64,000 bases of DNA from Streptomyces spinosus (GTDB lineage Bacteria; Actinomycetota; Actinomycetes; Streptomycetales; Streptomycetaceae). Each line of letters begins with the position of its first letter. Positions within the stretch are counted from its first letter, which is position 1. The position numbers and the translations under genes were made by a program. Shown here piece by piece: positions 1 to 12,865 of this stretch. The stretch spans positions 124,001 through 188,000 of the forward strand of contig NZ_JAINRC010000009.1 in NCBI RefSeq assembly GCF_020400655.1. The letters run 5' to 3'. Under the pieces are notes generated by a model, which worked only from the letters and a program-made list of their open reading frames with translations, was not told the origin of the DNA and made no database searches.

Positions 1-771
1 ACCGCGCTGGAGCGCGGCGAGTTCTTCATCGAGTACCAGCCCCTGGTCCACCTCGGCGACGGCAGCGTGCGCGGCGCCGAGGCCCTGGTGCGCTGGCTGC
101 ACCCGCAGCACGGCGTCCTCGGCCCCGACCGTTTCATCCCGCTCGCCGAGCACACCGGCCTCATCGTCCCGCTCGGCCGCTGGGTCCTGGAGGAGTCGAT
201 CCGGCAGGCCCGCGCCTGGCGGGAACTCCACGGCGAGCAGCAGGCGGCCGGCCCGCTGCGGATCAACGTCAACCTCTCCCCGTGCCAGCTCAGCCACCCC
301 GGCCTGGTACAGGACACGGTGGACATCCTCGAACGGTCGGGCGTCACCCCGGACGCCCTGTGCCTGGAGGTCACCGAGTCCGCGCTCATCGGCGCCGACG
401 ACGACCTGCTCAAGCCCCTGCGCCGGCTCGCGGAGATGGGCGTCGACATCGCACTGGACGACTTCGGCACCGGCTACTCCAACCTCGCCAACCTGCGCCG
501 CCTGCCGGTGAGCATCCTCAAGCTGGACCGCTCCTTCACCCAGGGCATGCAGCAGTTCCCCGCCGACCCCGTCGACCTGAAGATCGTGGAGGGCATCGTC
601 TCGCTCGCCCACAGTCTCGACCTGGCGGTCACGGTCGAGGGCGTGGAGACCGGCGCGCAGGCCGAGCAGCTGCGGGTCCTGGGCTGCGACACGGCCCAGG
701 GCTGGTACTACGCGCGTCCGGGCCCGCCCGAGAGGCTCCACGACCTCGCCCTGGTGGACGCGACGGGCTGA
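1..771 (+). CDS. EAL-domain cyclic-di-GMP phosphodiesterase (3' part of gene)
   Basis: The reading frame is open from base 1, so this is the C-terminal end of a larger protein whose start lies outside the window. The visible 256 residues form an EAL domain. The EAL signature is at bases 79-87 and the DDFGTGYS loop at 457-480, followed by an LKLDRSF motif and a VEGVET motif. These are the metal- and substrate-binding elements of c-di-GMP phosphodiesterases, so the domain looks catalytically competent. In Streptomyces such domains usually follow PAS and GGDEF domains, which cannot be seen here. The last 64 bp overlap the 3' end of the convergent lysR gene. In Streptomyces c-di-GMP controls development through BldD (family knowledge). 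Confidence 0.9.
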   Translation, partial: TALERGEFFIEYQPLVHLGDGSVRGAEALVRWLHPQHGVLGPDRFIPLAEHTGLIVPLGRWVLEESIRQARAWRELHGEQQAAGPLRINVNLSPCQLSHPGLVQDTVDILERSGVTPDALCLEVTESALIGADDDLLKPLRRLAEMGVDIALDDFGTGYSNLANLRRLPVSILKLDRSFTQGMQQFPADPVDLKIVEGIVSLAHSLDLAVTVEGVETGAQAEQLRVLGCDTAQGWYYARPGPPERLHDLALVDATG

Positions 772-1628
772 TCCGCCGGAGCCGCTCCGCCGTCCTCCTC
801 CCGGGCGGCCGCGGCGACGGCGGCCGCCGCCCGGACGAGGGCCGCGGTCGCCATGGAACGGGACTGCTGCGGCCAGGCGACCGCCAGGAGCGAGGGCGGC
901 GCGTCCGGGACGGGCCGGTAGACGGCACCCGGGCGCGGATAGCGGTCGGCGACGGACGCCGGCAGCAGCGCGACCAGCTCGCCGAGGGCGACACGGGTGA
1001 GCAACTGGGCGAGGTCACGGCCCTCGTTGCGCATGTCCTCCAGGAACCGGTGCACATCCCCGGGGCGCAGCCCCAGGTCGGCGAGGAGGACGTGGTCGCG
1101 TGCGGCGAGCGGGTGGGCGGCACCGAGCACCGCCACACGCGGCTCGGCGATCAGGGTCTCGCTGTCCAGGCCGGTGCGGTCGAAGGGCTCGTGGACCAGT
1201 GCGGCATCGGCCTCGCCGCGCCGCAGCAGCCGTGGCTGCTCCAGCCAGCCGCACAGCCGTACCGTCACCGGGACGGCGGCGGGGTCGGCGGCATAGCGCT
1301 CCAGGAGCGGCTCCAGCAGTCCCGCGTCGCCGTCGGCCTTGACCGCCAGGACGAGCTTGCGTTCCGGGTCCGCTGCGCGCCGGGCCCGCCGACCGGCGGC
1401 CTCCAGGGCGTCCAGCGCGAACCGCGCCTGGGTGAGGAGTACTTCGCCCGCGCGGGTCAGGACCACGCTGTGGGTGGTCCTCTCGAAGAGGGTGACCCCG
1501 AGCTCGGCCTCCAGCGCCCGGATCGCCCGGGACAGCGGCGGGGCGGAGATGCCCAGCCGCTCGGCCGCGCGGGCGAAGTTCAGCTCCTCGGCGACGGCGA
1601 CGAAGTAGCGCAGCGGGCGGGACTCCAT
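708..1628 (-). CDS. LysR-family transcriptional regulator
   Basis: This is a 306-residue protein starting MESRPLRYF. The N-terminal winged helix (about residues 1-60, with RAAERLGISAPPLSRAI as the recognition region) is typical of LysR regulators, followed by an effector-binding domain. An upstream in-frame ATG at 1679 would add 17 basic residues with no family counterpart, so 1628 is preferred. The gene is divergent from the NmrA-like reductase at 1782, the classic LysR regulator/target layout, and a perfect 7+1+7 palindrome lies between them. The 3' end runs 64 bp into the convergent EAL gene, so the C-terminal tail (about the last 20 residues) may be a late extension. The effector is unknown. 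Confidence 0.9.
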   Translation of the reverse strand: MESRPLRYFVAVAEELNFARAAERLGISAPPLSRAIRALEAELGVTLFERTTHSVVLTRAGEVLLTQARFALDALEAAGRRARRAADPERKLVLAVKADGDAGLLEPLLERYAADPAAVPVTVRLCGWLEQPRLLRRGEADAALVHEPFDRTGLDSETLIAEPRVAVLGAAHPLAARDHVLLADLGLRPGDVHRFLEDMRNEGRDLAQLLTRVALGELVALLPASVADRYPRPGAVYRPVPDAPPSLLAVAWPQQSRSMATAALVRAAAAVAAAAREEDGGAAPADQPVASTRARSWSLSGGPGRA

Positions 1629-1678
1629 GGCTCCACCCTCCCTCCGGCGGTGCCTCCGACTCGGTCCCGCGCTCGGCA

Positions 1679-1693
1679 TTACCCTCAGGGTAA
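1679..1693. promoter_or_regulatory. LysR-type operator in the lysR/nmrA divergent promoter
   Basis: TTACCCT and AGGGTAA flank a single C, giving a perfect 7-bp inverted repeat. It contains the T-N11-A pattern (T1680, A1692) expected of LysR boxes. It sits 51 bp upstream of the lysR start and 89 bp upstream of the reductase start. Binding is inferred. Confidence 0.6.
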
Positions 1694-1781
1694 CAACCCG
1701 GAGCGAAGTGGTCCTTCAGTCGACGGGCGCCGGACGGCAGGCTCGATCACGTCCATCCCCCCGTTCTTCCAGGAGCGTTCC

Positions 1782-2672
1782 GTGATCCTCGTCACCACCC
1801 CGACCGGCCAGATCGGCAGCCGGGTCCTCGACTCCCTCCTCGACGCCGGGGACGCGGCGGGGGAGATCCGCGTCATCGTGCGCGATCCCGGGCGCCTGTC
1901 CGCGCGCGTGCGCGCCCGCGTCGAGGCCGTCACCGGCTCGCACGCCGACCCCGACGTCACCGCCAAGGCGTGCGCGGGCGCCGACCGGGTGTTCTGGCTG
2001 GTGCCGCCGGCGCCCACCGCCGACAGCGTCGACGGCCACTTCCGCGCTTTCACCCGGCCCCTGGTCGACGCGATCCGCACCGGGGGCGTCGAGCGGGTCG
2101 TCGCCGTCTCCACCCTGGGCCGTGGCGTCGCCCGCGACGCCGGGCAGATCTCGGCCTCGCTGGCCATGGACGACGAGATCCGGGCCAGCGGGGTCCACCA
2201 CCGGGCGCTGTGCCCGCCGTACCTCATGGAGAACCTGCTCCACCAGGCCGGGGTGATCCGCGACGACGGTGTGATCGCCATGGCGGCCCCCGGCGACCGG
2301 GTGCTGCGCACCTGCACCACCCGTGACATCGGCGCCACGGCGGCACGGCTGCTGCTCGACGGCTCCTGGACCGGCCAGGAGGACGTCCCGATGGTCGGTC
2401 CCGACGCGCTGACGCCGGAGGACATGGCACGCGTCGTCTCCGAGGTGCTGGACCGGCCGGTCCGCTTCCAGCGGATCAGCGCGGCGGAGTACCGGACGTC
2501 GGTACTGCGGTACGGCGCGAGCGAGAACTGGGCCCAGGCCCTGACCGACCTCGCGACCGCGACCGCCGAGCAGGGCTTCTACGGCAGCGCGGCGCCCAGC
2601 ACGCCCGAGACGGCACCCACGTCCTTCCGCCGGTGGTGCGAGGAGGTCCTCAGGCCGGCCGTCCTGGCCTGA
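1782..2672 (+). CDS. NmrA-like NAD(P)-binding reductase
   Basis: This 296-residue protein has a Rossmann start (ILVTTPTGQIGSRVLD), followed by the IRVIVRDPGR segment of the atypical short-chain dehydrogenase/NmrA group. Members include NAD(P)H:quinone reductases and redox-sensing NmrA proteins. GTG at 1782 is chosen because AGGAG at 1771-1775 is well placed and the Rossmann fold begins at residue 2. A much longer open frame upstream has no protein-like composition. It is divergent from a LysR regulator and is its likely target. The substrate cannot be told from sequence. Confidence 0.88.
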   Translation: MILVTTPTGQIGSRVLDSLLDAGDAAGEIRVIVRDPGRLSARVRARVEAVTGSHADPDVTAKACAGADRVFWLVPPAPTADSVDGHFRAFTRPLVDAIRTGGVERVVAVSTLGRGVARDAGQISASLAMDDEIRASGVHHRALCPPYLMENLLHQAGVIRDDGVIAMAAPGDRVLRTCTTRDIGATAARLLLDGSWTGQEDVPMVGPDALTPEDMARVVSEVLDRPVRFQRISAAEYRTSVLRYGASENWAQALTDLATATAEQGFYGSAAPSTPETAPTSFRRWCEEVLRPAVLA

Positions 2673-3129
2673 CGGCCGCCGTCCGCGGTTCCGCGGTTCC
2701 GCGGGCACGGGCTGGGTGCGGGGCGACCGGCGCGGTCCCCGGTCGCGCCGCCACCGCGGGCGGTCCCACCGACGGTCCGACCGAACACCGCCACGGGCTC
2801 CGTCGGCGCCGTTCCCCGGGCTGTTCCACGGGCACGGCCCACGGCTTCACCGGCGCGTTCTGCGCTGCCGCCGGCGCCGACGGCGGAACCGTCCGCGCCA
2901 CCGCCGGCACCCCTCCGCCCCCTGCCACCGGCGGCCCGCCCGGACAAACCGCTGATCACCCGCGCCCCGGCGGCGTCCTCGGCTACCGCTCCGGCGGCCC
3001 CATCCCCGCGGCCGGCGGCCACTCCCACCGCCCCGGCGCCGCCACCCGCGTGCCTCGGCGGCGCTGCCACCGCCCCCGGTGGGCCCTCGCCCGGACCAGT
3101 GGTCGCCCGCGCCCCGGCGGCGCCGTCGG
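2673..3129. other. gene-free 457-bp region with a local duplication
   Basis: No convincing gene lies here on either strand; the open frames are low-complexity Pro/Arg/Ala shadows. Directly after the reductase stop, CCGCGG repeated with TT spacers (about 2683-2704) could form a hairpin. The right part contains a diverged copy of the sequence at the end of the neighbouring lysR gene. Confidence 0.6.
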
Positions 3130-3139
3130 CTACCGCTCC
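2961..3139. repeat. direct duplication at the 3' end of lysR
   Basis: Bases 2961-2992 and 3108-3139 match at about 30 of 32 positions, offset by 147 bp. Similarity extends more weakly to the left, around 2938 and 3089. The right copy covers the last codons and stop of the minus-strand lysR gene and the sequence just downstream. The left copy therefore looks like a remnant of a second 3' end. Confidence 0.6.
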
Positions 3140-4014
3140 AGCAGCATCCGCTGTAGTTCCCGGGCCGCCCGTGGCGGAGCCACGTCGCTGCGGTGGGCCA
3201 GGCCGATGGTGCGGTGCAGGCCGGGGCGGGCCAGCGGGGTGACCCGTAGGCCCCGGCCCGCCCGGGCGGCCACCATCCGGGGCACGACGGCCACGCCGAG
3301 CCCCGCCCGGACGAACCCGAGCACCGCGTCCATCTCCCCGCCCTCCACCGCGAAGTCCGGCTCGAACCCGGCGGAGCGGCACGCGGCGACGGTCAGTTCC
3401 CGCAGGTCGTACCCGTGCCGGAACATCACCAGCCGTTCCCCCTCCAGATCGGCGATCTCCACGGCCCGCCCGCCCCGGCCGGGTTCCGGTGCCTCCGGCG
3501 AGGACACCACCACGAGGTCCTCGCGCAGCAGCTCCACGGTCGTCAGCGCGGGCGCCGGCGTCGGCAGCGGCAGCACGATCAGCGCGAGGTCGAGCGCGCC
3601 GCGCGCCAGCTCCCGCACCAGGTCGTGGGAGCCGCTCTCCTCGATCAGGAGCTGGATACCGGGATACCGGTCGTGGAAGGCCCGCAGCACGTCCGGCAGC
3701 AGTCCCGTGCACAGGCTGGGCGTCGCGCCCAGCCGTACCCGCCCCCGCCGCAGCTGCACCAGTTCCTGCACCTCGTGCCGGGCGGTGTCGGCGTCGGCCA
3801 GGATGCGCCGGGCCAGCGGCAGCAGCGCCTCGCCGGCGTCGGTGAGCGTGATGTTGCCCCGGGCGCGCAGGAAGAGGTCCGCACCCAGCTCCCGCTCCAG
3901 CGCCCTGATCTGCTGGGACAGCGAGGGCTGGGCGACATGGACCAGCTCGGCGGCCCGGGTGAAGTGCCGGGTCTCGGCGACGGCCACGAAGTACTGGAGC
4001 TGTTGGAACTGCAT
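3130..4014 (-). CDS. LysR-family regulator divergent from sdhCAB
   Basis: This is a 294-residue LysR protein beginning MQFQQLQYFVAVAETRHFTRAAELVHVAQPS, a near-ideal LysR winged helix, followed by a two-lobed effector domain (about 90-294). Length and start match the family exactly. The start codon is only 84 bp from the divergent sdhC start. A T-N11-A box of the ATAG-N7-CTAT form lies 10 bp from this start, so autoregulation and control of the succinate dehydrogenase operon are both plausible. No conserved OxyR-type cysteine pair is evident, so it is probably not OxyR itself despite the box resembling an OxyR half-site. Confidence 0.92.
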   Translation of the reverse strand: MQFQQLQYFVAVAETRHFTRAAELVHVAQPSLSQQIRALERELGADLFLRARGNITLTDAGEALLPLARRILADADTARHEVQELVQLRRGRVRLGATPSLCTGLLPDVLRAFHDRYPGIQLLIEESGSHDLVRELARGALDLALIVLPLPTPAPALTTVELLREDLVVVSSPEAPEPGRGGRAVEIADLEGERLVMFRHGYDLRELTVAACRSAGFEPDFAVEGGEMDAVLGFVRAGLGVAVVPRMVAARAGRGLRVTPLARPGLHRTIGLAHRSDVAPPRAARELQRMLLER

Positions 4015-4023
4015 CCAGCAAGA

Positions 4024-4038
4024 ATAGCTTCAGCCTAT
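4024..4038. promoter_or_regulatory. ATAG-N7-CTAT LysR box between lysR and sdhC
   Basis: ATAG (4024-4027) and CTAT (4035-4038) are separated by 7 bp and contain T-N11-A (T4025, A4037). This is the standard LysR-type half-operator. It lies 10 bp upstream of lysR and 61 bp upstream of sdhC. Confidence 0.6.
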
Positions 4039-4098
4039 GGAAACAAGCCGGACCATGTCTTGGACCGATCGGGTCGTTCGCCCCTAGCGTGCTGTTCC

Positions 4099-4806
4099 AT
4101 GGCTCTGGCAACGCGGACGGACCGACGGCCGTCCATGGCGCGCACGCTGTGGGACTCCTCCGTCGGCAAGAAGACGGTGATGGCCGTCAGCGGCGTGATC
4201 ATGCTGCTGTACCTGGTCGCGCACATGATCGGCAATCTGAAGATCTACTTCGGCGCGGGCGAGTTCAACCACTACGCGCACTGGCTGCGCACCGTCGGCG
4301 AGCCCTTCATGCACTACGAGTGGACGCTCTGGCTCATCCGGATCGTCCTCGTGGTCGCCGTGGTGGCCCACGCCACGTCCGCCTACCAGCTCAGCCGGCG
4401 CGACATCAAGGCACGGCCCAGCAAGTACGTGCACAAGAAGCCGCGGGCCAGTTACGCGACCCGCACCATGCGCTGGGGCGGCGTCATCCTCGGCCTGTTC
4501 ATCGTCTGGCACCTCCTCGACCTGACCACCGGCACCGTGCACTCCGGCGGCTTCCAGGAGGGCCATCCGTACCAGAACGTGGTGGACACCTTCTCCACCT
4601 GGTACGGCGACGTGATCTACATCGTCGCGATGCTCGCACTCGGCCTGCACATCCGGCACGGCTTCTGGAGCGCCGCCCAGACCCTCGGCGTCGGCAGCCG
4701 CAGCCGCGACCGCGCCCTGAAGACCCTCGCGAACGTCCTCGCGCTGCTGCTCACGGCGGGCTTCATCGCCGTACCCGTGGGCGTCATGACCGGAGTGGTG
4801 AGCTGA
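4099..4806 (+). CDS. sdhC: succinate dehydrogenase cytochrome b subunit
   Basis: This 235-residue integral membrane protein has five hydrophobic helices. It carries His residues typical of the dihaem b subunit of type B complex II: LVAHMIGN, NHYAHW, VVAHATSAY, VWHLLDL and LGLHIRHGF. The single large anchor and the C-A-B gene order match Bacillus-type enzymes. ATG at 4099 is used; ATG 4135 (MARTLWDSS) is an alternative, and neither has a strong ribosome site. The stop is 1 bp before sdhA. It passes electrons from the iron-sulphur subunit to menaquinone in the cytoplasmic membrane. Confidence 0.93.
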   Translation: MALATRTDRRPSMARTLWDSSVGKKTVMAVSGVIMLLYLVAHMIGNLKIYFGAGEFNHYAHWLRTVGEPFMHYEWTLWLIRIVLVVAVVAHATSAYQLSRRDIKARPSKYVHKKPRASYATRTMRWGGVILGLFIVWHLLDLTTGTVHSGGFQEGHPYQNVVDTFSTWYGDVIYIVAMLALGLHIRHGFWSAAQTLGVGSRSRDRALKTLANVLALLLTAGFIAVPVGVMTGVVS

Positions 4807-4807
4807 C

Positions 4808-6753
<1,946 letters not shown>

Positions 6754-6757
<4 letters not shown>

Positions 6758-7503
6758 AGCTCACCCTGCGCGTCTGGCGGCAGAAGAACGCCGACGCCGA
6801 AGGAGCGATGTCCACCTACGAGGTGGACGACATCTCGCCCGACATGTCCTTCCTGGAGATGCTGGACGTCCTCAACGAACAGCTCATCCTCTCCGGCGAG
6901 GAGCCGGTCGCCTTCGACCACGACTGCCGCGAGGGCATCTGCGGCGCGTGCTCGCTCGTCATCAACGGCGACGCGCACGGACCGGAGCGGACCACCACCT
7001 GCCAGCTGCACATGCGGTCCTTCCGGGACGGCGACACGATCGACATCGAGCCGTGGCGGGCGTCCGCGTTCCCCGTGATCAAGGACCTGGTCGTGGACCG
7101 GTCGGCGTTCGACCGGATCATCCAGGCCGGCGGCTACGTCACCGCGCCGACCGGCTCCGCGCCCGAGGCCCACGCCACGCCGGTGCCGAAGGCCGACGCC
7201 GACTTCGCGTTCGAACACGCCGAGTGCATCGGGTGCGGGGCGTGCGTCGCCGCGTGCCCGAACGGCGCGGCGATGCTGTTCACCTCCGCCAAGGTCAACC
7301 ACCTGAACGTCCTGCCCCAGGGCGCGCCCGAGCGGGAGACGCGGGTGCTGGACATGGTGGCCCAGATGGACGCGGAGGGCTTCGGCGGGTGCACGCTGAC
7401 CGGTGAGTGCGCGACCGCCTGCCCCAAGGGCATCCCGCTGGTCTCGATCACCAGCATGAACAAGGAGTGGCTGAGGGCCACCCGGAAGGCCGGCAAGAGG
7501 TAA
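6754..7503 (+). CDS. sdhB: succinate dehydrogenase iron-sulphur subunit
   Basis: This 249-residue protein has the three Fe-S clusters of complex II. A [2Fe-2S] site is formed by C58, C63, C66 and C83. Two C-terminal cysteine clusters follow (CIGCGACVAACP and CTLTGECATACPKG) for the [4Fe-4S] and [3Fe-4S] centres. It relays electrons from SdhA to SdhC. Its ATG overlaps the sdhA stop (ATGA at 6754-6757). A hairpin follows the gene at 7536-7563, which supports sdhB as the last gene of the operon. Confidence 0.96.
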
Positions 7504-7535
7504 CACCCGAGAACGTTCGCCGACCGGTGGACGGG

Positions 7536-7563
7536 CGGGGCCGGGTGGTGCTCCCCGGCCCCG
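7536..7563 (+). terminator. hairpin terminator after sdhCAB
   Basis: CGGGGCCGGG and CCCGGCCCCG form a 10-bp perfect stem with an 8-nt loop, starting 33 bp after the sdhB stop. There is no T tract, as is usual for Streptomyces terminators. Confidence 0.6.
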
Positions 7564-7595
7564 TCTGGCTTCTCCGGCCTCGGCAGTCTCCGCGC

Positions 7596-8624
7596 ATGAT
7601 CTTCGGGAACAAGGGGAAGCCGCGGTTCCTCGACGCCGTCACCGGTTTCGAGGCCGCTGTGCGCGAGCGGGACGCCGACCGGTCCCAGCAGTACTTCCAG
7701 GACATGCACCGGTACTTCGGTGAGGCGGCCGGCACGGAGTTCCACCAGGCCGGGCCACGGCTCGCCGCGGTACTCGACGAGGTCCCGCCGGGGCCGCGCG
7801 CCACCGTCGCCGTGATCGTCGGCGCTTGCGTCGAGCGCGGCGCCGACGCCTCGCTCTGCGGGCCGCACGTCCTCGCCGGGCTCGCCGGGACGCTCGACGG
7901 CGCCCGCGAGTTCTGCGTGCGCTGGGCGGCCACCGGCGGGGGCGACTTCCCCGACCCGGAGGCCGAGGAACCGCACGAGGGCCTCTTCGACCGGGTCGGC
8001 CCGGAGGCTGCCCTGGCCTGGCTGACCCTGCACCAGTGGGAGATGGCCGCCGTCGCCATGCTCAACCACGCCGCCGTCCGCACCGCCCTCGACGCCGGGG
8101 CCCGCGCCGGCCTCCTCCAGGCGCTGCGCGCGGTCGAGGAAGCCTCCGGCCACGACTTCAAGTGCCTGGCCTACGCCCTGCTCGTCCTCGACGACGAACC
8201 GCTGGTCGTCCTGCACCGCCCCACCGGCACCGGCTACGCGATGCGCATGACCGGCATCGGTGACAACTTCCAGCTGCACACCCTGCTCGCCGACGTCCTC
8301 GTCGGCGGCGGCCACCTGCCCGGCCGCGCCCCCTCCGCCGAGGAGGCCGCCGTCTGCCGCGACCAGCCCGGCCAGGTGGACACCACCGGCTCCTTCAACC
8401 TCGTCACCCCCTCCGGTGACTGGGTGTGGAACGAGGGCACCCCCTCGGACATCCCCGTCGTGGACGGCGTACGCCTGCTCGTCCTGGACCCGCCGCCGTA
8501 CGAGCGGAGCCGGCCCGCGGGCCGCTTCTTCCCGCACATGCGCGGCGACCTGGTCCTGGAGCGGGTGCTCGACGAGGGCGAGGCCGGGCGGCTGCTCACC
8601 GGATGCGTCGCCAAGGACGGCTGA
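7596..8624 (+). CDS. conserved hypothetical protein
   Basis: This 342-residue soluble protein starts MIFGNKGKPRF. It has no signal peptide and no membrane segment. It is rich in short helices, with an Immunity/DUF-like appearance but no catalytic motif that I recognise. Codon use is fully native. It lies 92 bp beyond sdhB, behind a hairpin, and 144 bp before the ornithine-lipid pair, so it is probably transcribed on its own. No function is assigned. Confidence 0.75.
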   Translation: MIFGNKGKPRFLDAVTGFEAAVRERDADRSQQYFQDMHRYFGEAAGTEFHQAGPRLAAVLDEVPPGPRATVAVIVGACVERGADASLCGPHVLAGLAGTLDGAREFCVRWAATGGGDFPDPEAEEPHEGLFDRVGPEAALAWLTLHQWEMAAVAMLNHAAVRTALDAGARAGLLQALRAVEEASGHDFKCLAYALLVLDDEPLVVLHRPTGTGYAMRMTGIGDNFQLHTLLADVLVGGGHLPGRAPSAEEAAVCRDQPGQVDTTGSFNLVTPSGDWVWNEGTPSDIPVVDGVRLLVLDPPPYERSRPAGRFFPHMRGDLVLERVLDEGEAGRLLTGCVAKDG

Positions 8625-8768
8625 CCGAGGCGTTCACCACCCCCACATCCGCCCTCCCGGCACCGGTCACGCGCACGCCAACCGGCCTCGGAAGAACAGG
8701 AGCGGCGGGCCGTACGCACCGGGCCCGCCGCCCCCGCCGCCGACCCGGCCCGTGCCCAGGAGTAAGCC

Positions 8769-9539
8769 ATGACCGGCGTTTCCACCCTCGACCGTCCCCC
8801 GCAGCCCGCGGCACCCACCCGCTACACCGTCACCCTCGCCCGCGACGAGGCCGACGTGCGCGCCGCCCAGCGGCTGCGGCACGACGTCTTCGCCGGGGAG
8901 ATGGGGGCCCTGCTGGCCACCGTGGAACCCGGGCACGACGTCGACGCCTTCGACTCCTACTGCGACCACCTGCTCGTCCGCGAGGAGGTGACCGGACAGG
9001 TCGTCGGCACCTACCGGCTGCTGCCGCCGGAGCGGGCCGCGATCGCCGGCCGGCTCTACTCGGAGGGCGAGTTCGACCTGGCCGCGCTGGACGCGATCCG
9101 GCCCGGCCTGGTCGAGGTCGGCCGCTCCTGCGTCCACCCCGACCACCGCGACGGCACCGTCATCGGCCTGATCTGGGCCGGCATCGCCCGCTACATGACC
9201 GACCGGGGCCACGAGTGGCTGGCGGGCTGCTGCTCGGTGCCCCTCGCCGATGGCGGCGCCCTCGCCACGGGCACCTGGGAGCGGGTCAGGAACAAGCACC
9301 TGGCACCCGAGGAGTTCCGGGTCCGGCCGCTGCTGCCGTGGACCCCGAACGCCCAGGTCCCGGCCGCCCGCACCGAACTCCCCGCCCTGCTGCGCGGCTA
9401 TCTCCGGCTCGGCGCCTGGGTGTGCGGCGGGCCCGCGCACGACCCCGACTTCGGGGTCGCCGACCTGTACGTCCTGCTGTCGATGCGCCGGGTCGACCCG
9501 CGCTACCTGCGGCACTTCCTCTCCCTCGTCCCGGCCTGA
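8769..9539 (+). CDS. olsB: OlsB-like ornithine N-acyltransferase (GNAT-type hemolysin family)
   Basis: This 256-residue protein resembles bacterial OlsB/hemolysin-type acyltransferases. Family segments include LRHDVFAGEMG near residue 37, VGTYRLLPP, and the VEVGRSCVHPDHR core. OlsB transfers a 3-hydroxyacyl group from acyl-ACP to ornithine to make lyso-ornithine lipid. The stop codon overlaps the ATG of the next gene, an OlsA-like O-acyltransferase, and this pairing is what makes the assignment firm. S. coelicolor is known to make ornithine lipids. A good ribosome site (AGGAG at 8758-8762) supports the start. Confidence 0.85.
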   Translation: MTGVSTLDRPPQPAAPTRYTVTLARDEADVRAAQRLRHDVFAGEMGALLATVEPGHDVDAFDSYCDHLLVREEVTGQVVGTYRLLPPERAAIAGRLYSEGEFDLAALDAIRPGLVEVGRSCVHPDHRDGTVIGLIWAGIARYMTDRGHEWLAGCCSVPLADGGALATGTWERVRNKHLAPEEFRVRPLLPWTPNAQVPAARTELPALLRGYLRLGAWVCGGPAHDPDFGVADLYVLLSMRRVDPRYLRHFLSLVPA

Positions 9540-10435
9540 TGAACGCCTGGCTGCCCACCGCGCCCTGCACCCCGCGCGCCTGCCTGGAGCCGGTCCGGGC
9601 CGCCGCGGCCGTACCCCGTGCCGTGCTGCGGCTCACCGCGGTCGCCGTCCTGCTGCTGGCCGGGATCGCGCTGACCCCGCTCGGCGGGAGGATCCCCGCC
9701 GAGTGGGTCGGGCGGTGGTGCCGGACGATCGTGCGGGCCATCGGGGTCCGGGTCCGGATCACCGGAGCCGCCCCGCGGGCCGGCGGGCTGCTGCTGGTCG
9801 CCAACCACGTCTCGTGGCTGGACGTCCCGCTGCTCACCGCGGTGCGCCCGGCCCGGATGCTCGCCAAGAGCGAGGTCCGGGGGTGGCCCCTGGCGGGCGC
9901 GCTCGCCGCGCGCGGCGGGGCCCTGTTCATCGAACGGGACCGGCTGCGCGCCCTGCCCGGTACGGTCGCCGAGATCGCGGGCGCCCTGCGCGCGGGCGCG
10001 GCCGTGGCCGCGTTCCCCGAGGGCAGCACCTGGTGCGGGCGCGCCCACGGCCGCTTCCGCCGGGCCGTCTTCCAGGCCGCCCTCGACGCGGGCGTGTCCG
10101 TGCAGCCGGTCGGCCTGCGCTACCGGCGGCAGGACGGCGGGCCCGGCACCGCGGCGGCCTTCGTCGGCGAGGACACCCTGCTCGCCTCCCTGTGGCGGGT
10201 GGCCCGGACCCGCGGTCTGGTCGCCGAGGTGGAGGTCCGGCCGGTGATCCCGCCGGGCACCCACCCCGACCGCCGCGCCCTCGCCCTCGCGGCCCAGCCG
10301 GCCGCACCCGAACCGGCCTGGACCCACACGGCGCTGGTCGCGAGCGCGCCGGAGGCGCCCTGCGACCGGTTCGGCCGGCCACGGACAGGCACGCAGGACG
10401 GCCGGGCGGGAGCCTCCCGGCTCCCGGCGCGCTGA
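9539..10435 (+). CDS. olsA: OlsA-like 1-acyl-glycerol/lyso-ornithine-lipid O-acyltransferase
   Basis: This 298-residue protein of the PlsC fold has the acyltransferase H-x4-D motif in NHVSWLD and the substrate-binding FPEGSTW motif. An N-terminal hydrophobic helix (about residues 28-50) anchors it to the membrane. The ATG shares one base with the stop of the OlsB gene, which implies translational coupling. In the ornithine-lipid pathway OlsA adds the second acyl chain. A glycerophospholipid acyltransferase role is the alternative, but the coupling favours ornithine lipid. The C-terminal 40 residues are low complexity. Confidence 0.85.
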   Translation: MNAWLPTAPCTPRACLEPVRAAAAVPRAVLRLTAVAVLLLAGIALTPLGGRIPAEWVGRWCRTIVRAIGVRVRITGAAPRAGGLLLVANHVSWLDVPLLTAVRPARMLAKSEVRGWPLAGALAARGGALFIERDRLRALPGTVAEIAGALRAGAAVAAFPEGSTWCGRAHGRFRRAVFQAALDAGVSVQPVGLRYRRQDGGPGTAAAFVGEDTLLASLWRVARTRGLVAEVEVRPVIPPGTHPDRRALALAAQPAAPEPAWTHTALVASAPEAPCDRFGRPRTGTQDGRAGASRLPAR

Positions 10436-10499
10436 CCGCGGCGTGCCGCGCCGCACGGTCGTGCCGGGCGACCGGTCCGGCCGCGCGGGCCACCCGCGC

Positions 10500-12836
<2,337 letters not shown>

Positions 12837-12865
12837 CGGGGGGAAACTTTAACCGCCCCGGTGCG

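Noticed and set aside
282..1781. Long open frame upstream of and continuous with the NmrA-like reductase
   Set aside because: Its sequence is Arg/Pro/Gly-rich shadow of the EAL and LysR genes; reductase homology begins at GTG 1782 with its own ribosome site.
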